A stretch of DNA of 64,000 nucleotides, taken from NCBI GenBank assembly GCA_000827325.1, contig KN832875.1, positions 620,001 to 684,000 on the forward strand, read 5' to 3'. Below, piece by piece: positions 33,029-44,911 of this stretch (the stretch's first letter is position 1; every line of letters begins with the position of its first letter). The notes under the pieces are model-generated. The model was not told the DNA's origin, did not search any database, and worked only from the letters and a program-made list of their open reading frames with translations. This stretch comes from Oidiodendron maius Zn. Lineage: Eukaryota; Ascomycota; Leotiomycetes; Myxotrichaceae. A program made the position numbers and the translations under genes.

Positions 33029-36000
33029 ACGAGACAGCGAGTAGTGCGGTCCCTTTGCGTCGGGAAGCGGATGTGTATGTCTATATATGTATATATAGCG
33101 ATGAGAAGGGGCCGACAGAACGAGGCGCCGCAGCAGTCCAGCTTGCAACAGCCAGGGGGGCGGCCAGGAGGAGAGAGTGCGGTCGAAAGAGATCTGAGAG
33201 AAGGGCAAGTGGGCCACCGTCGCGTATGTATGTTTGGGATGCAGCTGCGAGACTCAGATCCGATCAGAGGGATCCTACCATGGGCGCGCTGCAGAAGTGG
33301 TGGAGGAGGATGAGCAGCAGAGGGAGAGAGAGCATGGGCTACAACGAGCATCATCATCATCGACGTGGGGAATGGGGTCTGGATGGCCGGCGCCCTGGTC
33401 CAGGTACACCAACAGCCACCGCCATACAGCATCGAGATGCGCCGTGCACACCCTCGAGTACCGTCCCAACCGGCCAGCACAGCTGCGGGAAGAGGCAATG
33501 CCCACGACAATCTCTGCCTGCATTCTGCACATCAACAGCTCACTCGAGAGAAACCCATCCCGCTTTCTTCGTCCCCCCCCTCCCCTCAACCCTGACCCGG
33601 CGACCCTTACCTCTTTGTGTGACGCTCGAGGGATCCGCCCAAGTCGACGCTACGTGAGTCGCTGGATGGACGAGAGCCTCCCATCCACATCTAACCTCTG
33701 GGTCACGACAGAGACGAAAACCGATTCCCTCAGTCATATCTCCGCTCACCCGCCCAGAGGGGCTCCCATCGGCCTCCCCTGGACAGCGCCCTTGCTCCCC
33801 GTCAGCCCCGTCGCCCTGAGCGGCTGCGAACTTGCGAACATTTCATTGACGGCCGCCGATCGCCCATTTCGTCTACCGGGCACCAGCGCTGGCCGGGCCC
33901 CAGCCTGGCCACAACCTTACTCGCACCGCAGCGCCCTCGACGCGCAGTGGCCGGCCCATCCTGGGATCGAGCTGGCCCACCGGCGGCAGGTACGCGCAAG
34001 GATCCCCGCCCAGGTAGTGCTTGCACATCAAAGAAACCGCCAGGGGAAAAGGAGGCATGGTTTGTTCAGCCCGGTGGGATCCCAATAATAATCGATCACC
34101 TCGCCATCATTGGCGCGGAGGGGGAGGAGAGTATATCTTCCCGATTCGGGCTGTTCGAACGCCTCTACTCTCCCTCCCCTCACTGGCGAGAGAGAGAGAG
34201 ATGTGATGGATATCCGATCAGAGCCCCGTCGCAAATCATCAGTGGTCGGGATTCGCGCTACAGGATCGCCCTCCCGATCGCCCTCCCGCCTGGGAGATGA
34301 TGGACGCCAGTCACGGGGGATCGGCGCGTGAGAAGAAACATGTTGTCTGGGAGCATAAGTCCCGAACCGTCGAGGGGCAATGGAGGGACGGACGGATGCA
34401 CTCGTCCAGCTGCGTGGCGGATACGAAAGCAGCCAGGACGAGAGCTGCATGACAGTGAGGCGCGGGGGAAGGCAGTGTCGCCAGCGCTCTGCTGTGCCCA
34501 CATCCGCGATGCGGCGCACCCAGCAGAGAGTTTACGTTCGGTGCAGGCCCGACCATCACCTACGGCGGGGGGGGCACTCTGGCTCCCTCCTCGTGCGGTG
34601 CGCTGATGTGCTGGACGCTGCATCATGCAGTTGGGATCCGCAGCGCCAACATCTACTCACAGCCGAACCGCTCCAAGCCAACACAAGGGCAGAGGCCCAG
34701 GCCGTACAAAAGTCACCAAAGGCAGTGGGGGCACTCTGGGAGTTACACCTCCACCACTTCTGTCTCTGGAATAGAGAGGCTTCCCGACGTAGGACAGAGG
34801 ACGTCCCTCCAGCGCTTCGGGTGGTTACACTTCTCGAGTGATGATGTGGGTACAGCTTCATCCTCCGCGACGAGGCCGAGTTCTCAGCAACGCCAAGAAC
34901 CAGCCAGCCGGGCAAATCTGGAGACCCTTGGCCGCATGAGTGAGACCCGGCCAGGTTCCCAGTGGGACCGGGAAAGAGGCCCTGGAGACACCCACCCGCG
35001 CGAAAAAGTGGCTTGAACGAGGTCAGACATGGCCAAGCTTACCGCCTAGGCGACTCCGCCGTGACAGCTGGAGAGCTCGCTCACTTCTAGCCGTTCAACC
35101 TGCCTGCAATCTGCGCACAGCAGAGCGGGTTGCAGTCAACGGCGACTACTGAGATGACCAACATCGAGCTACTGTACCGTTGAAATTTCCCAAGTGACAC
35201 CTCACCCTCCGAATATCGATCAGCCGGGAAGTTTTCTTGTCAGGCGACGAACCACGTCTTTTCGTCGGCTGGGTGAGCACTAGTACTAAACTCTACGTTG
35301 TACATGTTGTACGTCGGCAGCGCTCATCAAGTAGCACGATCTGGATCTCCGACCCCGGTGAGACACATACAGCGTCCTGGGAACGCTCCCAGGCCTGTCG
35401 GAGCCTCGCACGGATATTTGATAAGGCCCTTCCGCGCTCCAAGCGGAGAGCCGCCACGGAGTGAGGAGACTATCACTACTGCGCGGCGCGACGTGTCTCT
35501 GAGCCCGTCTCAACTGGCGCTCTCCTTTAAGTCACAAAGGCTAATGCCGAGTGCCGGTACGCCCATCATGACCTAACCCTTTCGCAAATTTCAAGCTCGA
35601 GCCCTCCAATGCTGCCCCTTGGCAGAGGCCTCTGCGTCTGGTTGGACTTCTTCAAGCCGTGAGTCGGCACCGGGAGGTCCCGTAAAAGGTCAAATTACAA
35701 ATTGAACCCTGGAGAAAGGATATACACCGAGCTCCTGGGATTCTCTGGTTCTTCCTGGTACCATCGAGATTAGCAGACCCAGAGTGAGGGGTATGCGCAA
35801 ATCGCCCCTAGCTACCGGGGAAACAATGCAAGGAAAGAGGAGGACACGGACTTTCGACGCAGGTACGAGATCTAGGACGCACTGGGCTGGAAATTCCCAA
35901 TATGACTACGCCGAGGAAATTACAAACTAAACAGTAGAGTGGCAAACTGACGTCTCCTGAACTGAGCATATGAGCAATCGATCGTACGGCAGGGGGATGG

Positions 36001-37874
36001 AGCATTTTGATTACTCAACAGCTGCCGCTCTGTAGATCAGCTCAATTTCCCTCCGTCACATTGGGGAAATTTTTTGTGGCGCTGCCTGACGTTTGCTTAC
36101 CTAATAGCCTAATTTCCAGATCAAGCGATTTTTGGGACGCAGCTTTCTAGGTGTAGATATGACTTCTGCTCATGGAGCTTCCATGCTTCAAGGGATGCTC
36201 TTTAGACCTCGTCTTCCTAGGCTTCCTCTTTCCCCCTTTCAATCTCTCATCTCTCACTGCCTGTGCGGCGCCCCTGATATTCAGGTACCGCTTTCCCAGA
36301 ATAGATCAGTCAAGTTGATAGAGCTGGCCAGAATGAGGACGCACCTGCAGCGTCTCAGGTCGATAATCGACCTTTAGCTGATCGGACCCATTGTCCTCTC
36401 CTCTTTCAGGAGCCGCATTACTGAATTACGCCACGCTCCCTGCATTCGAGATGAGTGTCTCGGCCGGAGCTAGTCGTAGGTACGCGAAGCATGAGGAGAT
36501 CGCAATTCCAAAGTCCTTCTATTTCTTCACTGGCGGGCGATGTTGCTGCAGATCCTTTCCCATCGCTGAGTCAACACCGATAGGATAACTCGATCAAAAA
36601 TCGAATTCAAGGAGGTCGTAATCCTTTCGTACAGTAGTTTGACGCAAGCCATATTCGCCATGCCGACCGACTGGCGACTGATCTAGTGCAGTCGGCATGC
36701 TTCGCACATAACACAACGGCATGTAGCATAAACTTTGCACAAAGTCTGCAAGGGCAAAGTGGCTCTTGCTGCAACCAAATTTTGCCACGGTAGCGTGCAT
36801 ACGCTCTCGCTTCCATGGGGATTGTCTAGTCCTTCTAGCATATAAGACCCCCTATCCCCACATCCTCGGACGTCTTAAGTACCAATCCGCCCATTGAGCT
36901 TGCGCAGTACGACGCTGCACAGCCTTCAGACCTCTGCACTCCTATTTTTGAGCTTCCATAAGTCCATAGAGAGCGAGTACACGGTGCGGACGAGAAACAC
37001 GGGCTCTGGAACCGGCGTCGCGGATCAAGCAAGGAGCGCTACAAGATCTATCCAAATCGTTGGCTAGCGTACTGACACAGACTGACACACATTGGCGCGA
37101 ATTTGTCATTCTAGTCCCTATTCTCTCCCCTCTTCTCCTTTAAACAGCATGTATGTTCTCCCGTCCTTCCCATGCATCATAGCCTTGTATGACCATCGGA
37201 ACTGCAGCTCAGTAGCTAGCCCCCGTCCTGTCTCGGCGTATTTTTCGCGGAAGTCTCGGGGAATAATGCACACGGACGACTCAGTAGGACATCGGGTGGT
37301 TGTTAGAAAAAAGTAAAAGAGATTTCATTATTTGTGTCCAAAACAGAGAATTGTTCCATTTTCGGCTTTCTCTGGCCAGACGACTGCTCTCGTATGCGGC
37401 CTTTACTCGGTTGCCTCAATTCGCATGAGATGTAGGGGACACTTTTGAACCGTGAGTCGTGTTGTACAAACATGTAGAAAGCTTTAAGTACTTGCCTTTG
37501 AGAACGGAGTATTTCCGTGCTGAAAGGGCAAATGTTTGTGGTTGGACTGGTTTACCGATTCCAGGGAGATTCCCTTTATCTCTTCGGTAGTTGGCAATTA
37601 ATTACAAGCATCTCTTGTCTTCGAATAGCGTGCAGGCTCAAGTAATAATGCACCTAATTAAATCCTCAAAGTCTACAGACATATCAGCAGACAGTGGTGA
37701 TTAAGCGGTAGTCTGTCATCTCCACACCTTACAACACTATGGATATAAGTCCAACCCAGAAAGCATCGAGTCCAGAATGAATTATTCTATTTTATCTACA
37801 CCGCTAGATTCTGCTCTATGTCCTTCTTGCGTTCTATCATCTCTTGCATATAACAGCGGAATCTTTTATATCCT

Positions 37875-38971
37875 TTATATCCGCGTCGCGTCTAAGGTGT
37901 TTGAGATCTCCAACTCAACCCCTTTCTCCGAGCCTTGGATAATCTTCACGCTTCTCAGGTCCTGAACGATCCAATCCGGCTCAGCCGCCACAATATTCTC
38001 GGCCGAATGTGATGTAACCACTGCGAGGACTTTGCAGCCAGCTGCCTTCCCTGCCTTAATCCCCGCGGGGCTATCCTCGAGGACCAAGACATCGGCAGCA
38101 TTCTGAAGCCCCAATTTCTCCTTGCCCATCAGATAACACGTCGGATCCGGTTTTCCATCTTGCACATCCTCGGCTACGACCATGTGCTCGGGAACGGGCA
38201 TTTTCAATACTCCCAACCAGCCACTCACTAAGGGAGATGTACCCGACGTTACAATGGCCCAGGGAACATGCTGCTCTGTGACAGAGCGCAGCAAATCTCT
38301 CGCGCCAGGGATCTCCGATGCATCGGGCCCGTAGAGAAGAGGAAGTTTGGCTTCCATTTGCTTGATATCTTTTTCCACGTGGAGTCAGTACTAATAACGT
38401 GATCTGAGCGCGGACATGAGAAGAGCGAACGTAGCATAAGAGAGAAATACAAGGGCCCCAATAGTTACATGCAGAGATAGAGGATTTGAAGTCGCGGGCA
38501 GGTGCAGCACGAAGGGAGTGGGAAACGTACATTCCCAGTTGGCCTTCGCTGGACTGACGACTTTAAGCACATCGATGCTGCGTCTGCCGTGGGAGGTCTG
38601 CAGGATCACGGCTGGGTCGACGCCAATTTCATCGCCTACACTATAACAAGGCTGTCGGTAAATTGACTCTAGAAAAATCGAGGAGGTGACAATATTACCT
38701 GTGCCAATGTTTCTCTACTGCAGCAGTCGAGTCGATCAAGGTCTAGAAGTCCCAAGTTAGAAATCTCTTCTTGCTTCCTAGTTCTTAAAAAGTTCAAATC
38801 ATGCTATGAGATGCACCCAATGCAACATATATGGCAATCCAGAACAAGATTTAATGTTTTCGGAGCAATGAACGAGCAACAGTCATCACTTACCCCATCC
38901 ATATCAAAAAGTAGTCCCTGAAAACCGAGCTTCTGGGGCGGGCCCGTGTAGGACGGGGCATGCGAGGCCAT
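37875..38971 (-). CDS. GPP1: HAD-family glycerol-1-phosphatase (GPP1-like)
   Basis: Four exons (38971-38894, 38742-38699, 38640-38531, 38368-37875; introns 151, 58 and 162 bases) give 241 residues. HAD motif I is LLFDMDGTLIDST, split by intron 1 right after the DMDG. Then come TSHGRRSIDVL, motif II IVTSGTSPLV, the GKPDPTCYL lysine block and motif III VLVLEDSPAGIKAG, ending in DWIVQDLRSVKI. This matches the GPP1/HOR2 and 2-deoxyglucose-6-phosphatase group, and the cap region fits glycerol-1-phosphatase better. It dephosphorylates glycerol-3-phosphate in osmoprotectant glycerol synthesis. The last intron has a poor pyrimidine tract before its acceptor (GTGGAAAAAG), so that junction is the least certain. 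It is head to head with NUG1. Confidence 0.88.
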
Positions 38972-39528
38972 CTCTGCACAAACGCGCTTTTCTGATGGAA
39001 GGAGTGGATTCAGGAGGGCACGAACAGCAAGAAGCAAGTTGTTCTGCACGATTTGGGTCCGTGGTGGTCGAGAAGTGGGCAATGTTTTGGCGAGGCCGTC
39101 AGGCGGGGCGTGAGACAGCCGCGAAGCGCCTCGACAAAATGCGATGTGCAACAAAAAAAATAGAACTGCTCGAAAAGTACCGCATGTGGAAAAGCTGCTG
39201 GATAAATCTTCTATTCATCTGCGAGAGAACCAAAATCCCATTCTCTAGCCTGTTCTCTATCGGGTTGTCCGGCCTGGTCGAGAAAATTGTGGGAATGCGA
39301 GCAACTCAGAGTCCAATGTGCCTTCTAACTTCCCAGGGGGGGTCCCTCTGCTCCATCGGGGTGGTGAGGATCACGTGTGCTTCCTAATTTGGGAAGTGCC
39401 TTCGGAGCGAAGCGGCCGCCTCCCTCGTCCCTACAACCGCACATATTTTTTCTTTCGCTATCGAGACGCCGATAAGAAGAAAAAGAGACGGGGCACTGGA
39501 CGTCTGCCTTTCGGGAATCAACCTAACA
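38972..39528. promoter_or_regulatory. Divergent intergenic region, GPP1 / NUG1
   Basis: These 557 bases lie between divergent start codons. The short NUG1 first exon (22 bases) follows it directly. No individual site is claimed. Confidence 0.45.
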
Positions 39529-41207
39529 ATGGCAGGCAATAAACCAGGCAGTAAGTTATTCTGAGCTTTTCGTATGCGTTCTTATTTATTTTATTTACGG
39601 CAATACTGATTGGAGGGGTAAAATTGGCAGAGCCAAAGAGCAAGCGTACGCCCGTCCGGCTGCGGCACAAGATCGAGAAGGCGTCGGCAGCCAAGCAGAG
39701 GAAGAACCGCAAGCTGGCGAAGAAGAACCCGGAATGGCGGTCGCGGCTGAAGAAGGACCCCGGGATTCCGAACCTGTTTCCCTACAAGGACAAGATCCTG
39801 GCGGAGATTGAAGACGGCCGGAGAAGGAAGGCCGAGGAGGCCGTGAGGAAGCGAGCGGAGGCGAAGGCTACAAAGACGGGAGTAGTGGTGGAGGATGAGG
39901 AGGGGGTGGAGGTCGGTATGGAGGGTGTGGAGGATATGGAGGATGAGGAGGAGATAATGGGGGACGAGATGGAAGAGGATGGCGACGAAGATGCGAATCC
40001 CATGGCCGCCCTGCTTGCGAGCGCAAGAGCTGCGGCGGCAGAGTATGAGGATGAGCTGGAGAGCGGTGATGAGATGGTCGAGGATGACTTAGCAGATACG
40101 GATGAAGAAGAGGACCTCACCGAGCCCGGCCTTTCCAACCGCAAGGACGGTTCCAGGAAGGCTTTCGACAAGGTCTTCAAACAGGTCGTCGACCAAGCCG
40201 ACGTGGTCCTCTACGTCCTAGACGCCCGCGACCCGGATGGCACGCGCTCCAAGGAAGTCGAGCGCATGGTCATGGCCGCTGCCAGTGGAGGCAAACGGCT
40301 CATATTCATCCTCAACAAGATCGACCTGGTACCAGCCCCCGTGCTGAAGTCCTGGCTTCTTCACCTCCGCCGATCGTTTCCTACCATCCCCCTTCGCGCC
40401 TCCAACCCCGCGCCCAATGCACATACCTTCACCCATCGGCAGCTCACCGTCCAGAGCACCGCCGCTACGCTCTTCAGGGCCCTGAAGTCCTTCGCCGCCG
40501 CCAAGGCTCTCAAACGCGCAATCTCTGTCGGCGTAATTGGGTACCCCAATGTCGGCAAGTCCTCCGTCATCAACGCCCTCACTTCCCGCCTCGGTGGTGC
40601 CGGCGCTGCGTGCCCCGTGGGAGCAGAAGCAGGAGTGACCACTTCTCTGCGTGAAGTCAAGATCGACAGCAAGCTCAAGCTCGTCGACTCCCCTGGCATT
40701 GTGTTCCCGAGCTCGTCCTCCAGCAGCGGGAGCCGCACGTCTAAAATCGAGGAGCAGGCACGCCTGGTGCTCCTGAACGCCATCCCGCCGAAGCAGATCC
40801 AAGATCCCGTTCCCGCTGTGAATCTGCTGCTCGGGAGACTCTCGGCGTCCGAGGACATGCTCCAGAAACTGATGGACGTGTATGGCCTCCCACCGCTGGT
40901 GACCACTAACGGGGACGCAACGACGGATTTCCTGGTGCAGGTTGCGCGGAAGAGGGGTAGGTTGGGGAAAGGTGGAGTGCCGAATCTGAATAGCGCGGCG
41001 ACGACAGTCATTACGGATTGGAGGGACGGGAGGATCCAGGGGTGGATGGATGCGCCGGTGCTGCCCATTGCGAATGTGGGTGCGCCGGCTGCAGGGAAGG
41101 ACAATGTTGTAGGTGACCAGAAGGAGATTGTCACTGAGTGGGCGGCAGAGTTTAAACTCGAGGGGCTGTGGGGGGACGGGAAGGATGAGGAGAGTATGCT
41201 GGAGTGA
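39529..41207 (+). CDS. NUG1: Nuclear/nucleolar ribosome-assembly GTPase Nug1
   Basis: Two exons (39529-39550 and 39631-41207, intron 80 bases) give 532 residues; the first exon holds only MAGNKPG plus one base. The basic GN3L/Grn1 N-terminus (PKSKRTPVRLRHKIEKAS) is followed by an acidic stretch (about 90-170). The GTPase domain is circularly permuted: YVLDARDPDG (G5) and ILNKIDLVP (G4) precede GVIGYPNVGKSSVIN (G1), the TTSLREV loop (G2) and LVDSPGIV (G3). Nug1 is required for pre-60S assembly and export from the nucleolus. The insertion LRASNPAPNAHTFTH between G4 and G1 is low in conserved character. The acidic stretch is built mostly of GAG/GAT codons. Confidence 0.96.
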
Positions 41208-41400
41208 ATAAAAAGTGGCTGCATGCGTTACTGCCTGATGGCTAATAGTCTGGCGTTTGGAGTGGCTATATAGGGTATCGAGAGCCATTTTGAGCTCTAC
41301 ATCCCAATAGAGTATATGAAAGAACTTCCCAAATTGTCCGTACCCTTTTGTGTCATAATCTATCTTACTATATGCAAAAATTCAGTCACCGTCTTAAAGT

Positions 41401-44400
41401 CTACTTACTTCCCACCACCTTTACCAACTCGAACTTTACCTTCCTCTTCCCTGTACTTTCCTCCTTCACATCACTAATCCGCACAACCACCTTATCAAAC
41501 AGCTCCACCTTGACATCCCTACTCCCGCTCGTTGTAAGTATATAATTCTCCGCATCAAACGCGCTCTCGGGCTCCGGCTCCGCGAGATCACGCAGACGAA
41601 TCAAGCTCTCGATGCCGAATCTCGGCACGAAAACCACGAAGCCGTTCGAAAAGACCTTCATCGCGTACCCCTCCTCCTCAACTACCCGGCCCTTTAGCGC
41701 CTGTCCAACGTAGTACTCGATCGACGCCCGACCGGCCTGTTGCGCGTTGCGGTGCCGCACGTTGATGTTCTTGCACACAGCCTCCAGCTTGCCTTTGCTG
41801 CGAACGCTGGCGTCCAGCGGCTCGTAGTCGATGGCCGCTGCGAGCTGCCGGTGGGCTACCAAGTCTGCGTAACGACGGATTGGCGAGGTGAAGTGTGTAT
41901 AGATCTCGGACGCCAGGCCATAGTGCCTGAATTCGGGGTAGGCTTGCGTGCCGGAACAGAAATATTCGGCGGACATCATGCAGCGCGTGGCCATGATTCG
42001 CACAAGCGTGTTGAAGAACGGCTCCTTAGGGTCAATGCATCTGTCTAGCGAGTCGGCTAGTTCTTTCGAGGATGACACCCGCAAGTCAATACCACGCTTG
42101 ACCTTCAGCTGGTTGGCCAGCTCCTCGAAATTGGTCTTAGGCGGGGCGCCATGTCGACGGAGCATGGCGGTTTGAGGGAACGCTTCGTAGATCTTGGCTG
42201 CCACGCTGGTGTTGGCTAGCAACATGAACTCCTCGACCAGAGACATGGTATCAAGATGTTTTTTGGTCTTCACGTCGATTGGGTCTGACGTCTCAGATTC
42301 CATCTCAACTCTAACCTCCGGCGAGGAGAGGCTCAAGGCACCAGCATCCATGCGCTTCTGCTTGAACTTCTTGGATAGCATCATTAGCGTTCGCATAGCA
42401 TTGGTCAATTCGTCCTTCTGTGAGGGATCATCCACCCTGATTTGCGCCTGCTCATAACTGAATGCTTCTCGAGACTTGATGACCGATTTCGTGAATTCCG
42501 ACTTGACTATATCCGCATTTGGCGTGATCTCCCATAGTGCTGAGAATGCATATCGTTCAACGTAGGGCTTCAACGAACATAGATCTGTTCCTAGAAGCAT
42601 TGGCAGCATGTCAATCCGCTTGTCGACAAGGTAAACCGTCGTGCCTCGGATACTAGCCTCTGTGTCCATGGCATTATTGGGCTTGACAAAATGGGACACG
42701 TCCGCGATGTGTACACCAACTTCGTAATTGCCATTTGGCAGCGGTCTCGCGTGCAAAGCATCATCAATATCTTGACACCCAACAGGGTCAATACTGCATA
42801 TCTGCAGACCCCTTAGATCTCGTCGACCCCTCCAGCCGGGATCATCCATGCTCGGAGGCACAATCCACTCATGACCTTCCTTTGGCAGACAATCCAAAAC
42901 CGCTTTAGGAAATGGACGATACTGGACGTCGTACTCTAGTAGTAGGGCTTCCGTTTCAGCGCCCTTGGTCTCCATCTCGCCAAGTGAACGCACGAAGTGG
43001 CCAGCGGGGTATCTTGAGTCTCGATCCCAGGAATCAATGGTGACCAGGACTCGCTTCCCCATGATCTCGCCCGCCTGTCTGGTGCGGACTCGGATCTTGG
43101 GTATCCGTTTATCCATAGGAATAAGGAAGACCGTTTGTTGTTTCCGACTCTGCTTGGCCGTCTGGCTGACCGAAGACTCGTCGATATGCCCAACATACTG
43201 CCGCCAATTTCGCTTGACCACGCCGACCACTCTCGCAGTAGGCTGTGGCCGGCCCTCAGTGCTTTTGCTATGCACCTTCTTGACCTCTTCCTGCAGCGCT
43301 CGCCTCTCCTTCTCCGTAATGACAGCTTCTCCCTCTTCCGCATCTGCGTTCTCGTCTTTGTTCATAGTCTCCTCTTCGATAATCTTAGTTGAAGGCTCCT
43401 TCCACTGATCTTTTGGCAGTACTTCAACTACCACGACATCTCCCTGGACCGCTCTATTGATGCTCTCCCGGCCTAAGATCAGGAGGGACTTGTCGAATGC
43501 TGGGACGTGTATCGAGCCTTCGAGGTAGTTGTACGGCGAAACGTTGAATATTCCCTGGTGCAGCGTCCCATTTTTTACTCCTGTCATCATCTTTGACACC
43601 GAAAAGTACTCCTGATACAGATTCTCTGCCACCTTGGCATGCTGTGTCTCTCGCCACTCCTTGGCCGCGCTGACCATGTCTAGTAGCTGATCTGCATTTT
43701 CCAATCCGTTAACATACTCTTGTAGAGAGCATGCGTCTATGCCATCCTTCTTCGCTTTGATCAGATTCTCTTTATCATCACTAATCATTACGACAGCGGG
43801 GACTTTCTTCACCTTCCCCCCAGCTGCCTTGACAGCTTGGGTAAGATGCCGCGCGTACCACTCAACGGCCTTCCTCACAGCTCTATCATTCCTATCGTTG
43901 ATCGACTCGCCGTTCTCCCGCACCACATAGGTTTCTAATCGAAAATCGTTGAAGAAAACATAGAACCTCTTCTCCTCGCTTTTCGTCAACCCCACGAGAC
44001 GATTGTATAGGGGTAATGATCGGTTCCTGAGCTCTTCCAGCACAGTCTGCAGGATGATTACATCATAGAATGCGGATGTCTGTTCGAAGGCGTCGAGCGC
44101 ATTGAGCAGCGCATTCGTATCTGGCACTATGTAGTGGCCTTGCGGATACGTTTTCGTTCCGGCGGGTTGCGCTGATAGCACGAACGGCACCACTGAGAGG
44201 AGGATTAGCTATCTATTGACGAGAGAGAGCTAGCGCACAGCGTACAAATACCGCTAGCATCTCGAGGTGCTGTTGCCAGACAGCTCCTGCACAGCTGTGA
44301 TGAACAGGGAATGTCCTGGCGGAGGTAGAGCTCGCGGACGATTTTCTGTACCTTGCCGCTCCTGGTCGATCGTACGTAGACTTTGCTTGAGACGTTCGAC

Positions 44401-44441
44401 GCGTAAGGGTCAGGCCCCAGAGATCTCTTAAGACTTGTCAT
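41401..44441 (-). CDS. DIS3: Exosome catalytic subunit Dis3/Rrp44
   Basis: Two exons (44441-44252 and 44192-41401, intron 59 bases) give 993 residues. Order: N-terminal CR3 zinc motif CSSQLCRSC (about residue 47); PIN endonuclease domain with VPDTNALL, LEELRNRSLP, NDRNDRAVRKA and ISDDKENL, so the acidic set is present; two cold-shock-like domains; RNB exonuclease domain with SIDPVGCQDIDDAL and HIADVSHFV; and a C-terminal S1-like domain from about 910. Both nucleases therefore look active. It is the catalytic subunit of the nuclear and cytoplasmic exosome for 3'-5' RNA decay and processing. The N-terminal exon is required for the CR3 motif, which supports the chosen start. It converges with NUG1, with 193 bases between stop codons. 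Confidence 0.97.
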
Positions 44442-44911
44442 CTTGTGCGCGTATTGTGCTTGCTGTTCGACTTTTATGTCGCCGCGGGGCAGGCTGTATT
44501 TTGTCGGAATTTAGGCGCCTTAAAGCGTCTGTAGAATTCCGAAAATCAGGCTCTACAGCATCGGGGAGTCGCTTAGCAGCCGAACCTCCCTTGAGCTAGA
44601 AAAGAGGACTTTAAGAGTATATGCAAGTACTGCCAATAAAAAATTAAATTTGCTATGTCTAAGACGAATTGGTTACAACTAGTGGGTATATTGCAATTTT
44701 GACCATAACATAATATTCATACCATGGCGAATATTAACGACTATATACTCCCCGCTTCGATGAACTTCGGGGTAATCCAACGAATAATGTCGAGCAAGAT
44801 TGCCACCTATATATTATAAGATCATTCTGATTTTTAATTCGGAGGTATGATTTAAATAGCCAATATCGTGGTAATGTAATCACGATGCGTAAACGTATAG
44901 AATAACTCGGC
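44442..44911. other. AT-rich intergenic region upstream of DIS3
   Basis: This holds the DIS3 promoter and the 3' end of the 11-exon gene. From about 44590 it becomes AT-rich with no coding signal. Confidence 0.5.

Larger units (their letters stand above)
32023..37874. other. Gene-free upstream region of the homeobox gene, 5.8 kb
   Basis: No exon set, domain or RNA gene is recognisable on either strand. The proximal 1.2 kb is simple-sequence-rich: purine-rich on the plus strand (32440-32500), GTGAGN repeats (32510-32570) and a compound TA/CA/CT microsatellite (32942-33028). From about 33.2 to 35.5 kb it is GC-rich, with many short open frames in several frames at once, which is expected by chance. 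The remainder to 37.8 kb is average. It must include the homeobox promoter, possibly a long leader with uORFs, and the 3' end of the GPP1 gene. Confidence 0.55.

Noticed and set aside
33234-34088. A 284-codon open frame in the homeobox upstream region
   Set aside because: Overlapping open frames of similar size occur in other frames there, as expected for GC-rich DNA. The translation is low-complexity with no domain, and there is no supporting exon structure.
40218-41288. A 356-codon open frame antisense to NUG1
   Set aside because: It is a shadow of the GC-rich NUG1 coding sequence and has no recognisable protein character. The sense frame has all GTPase motifs.
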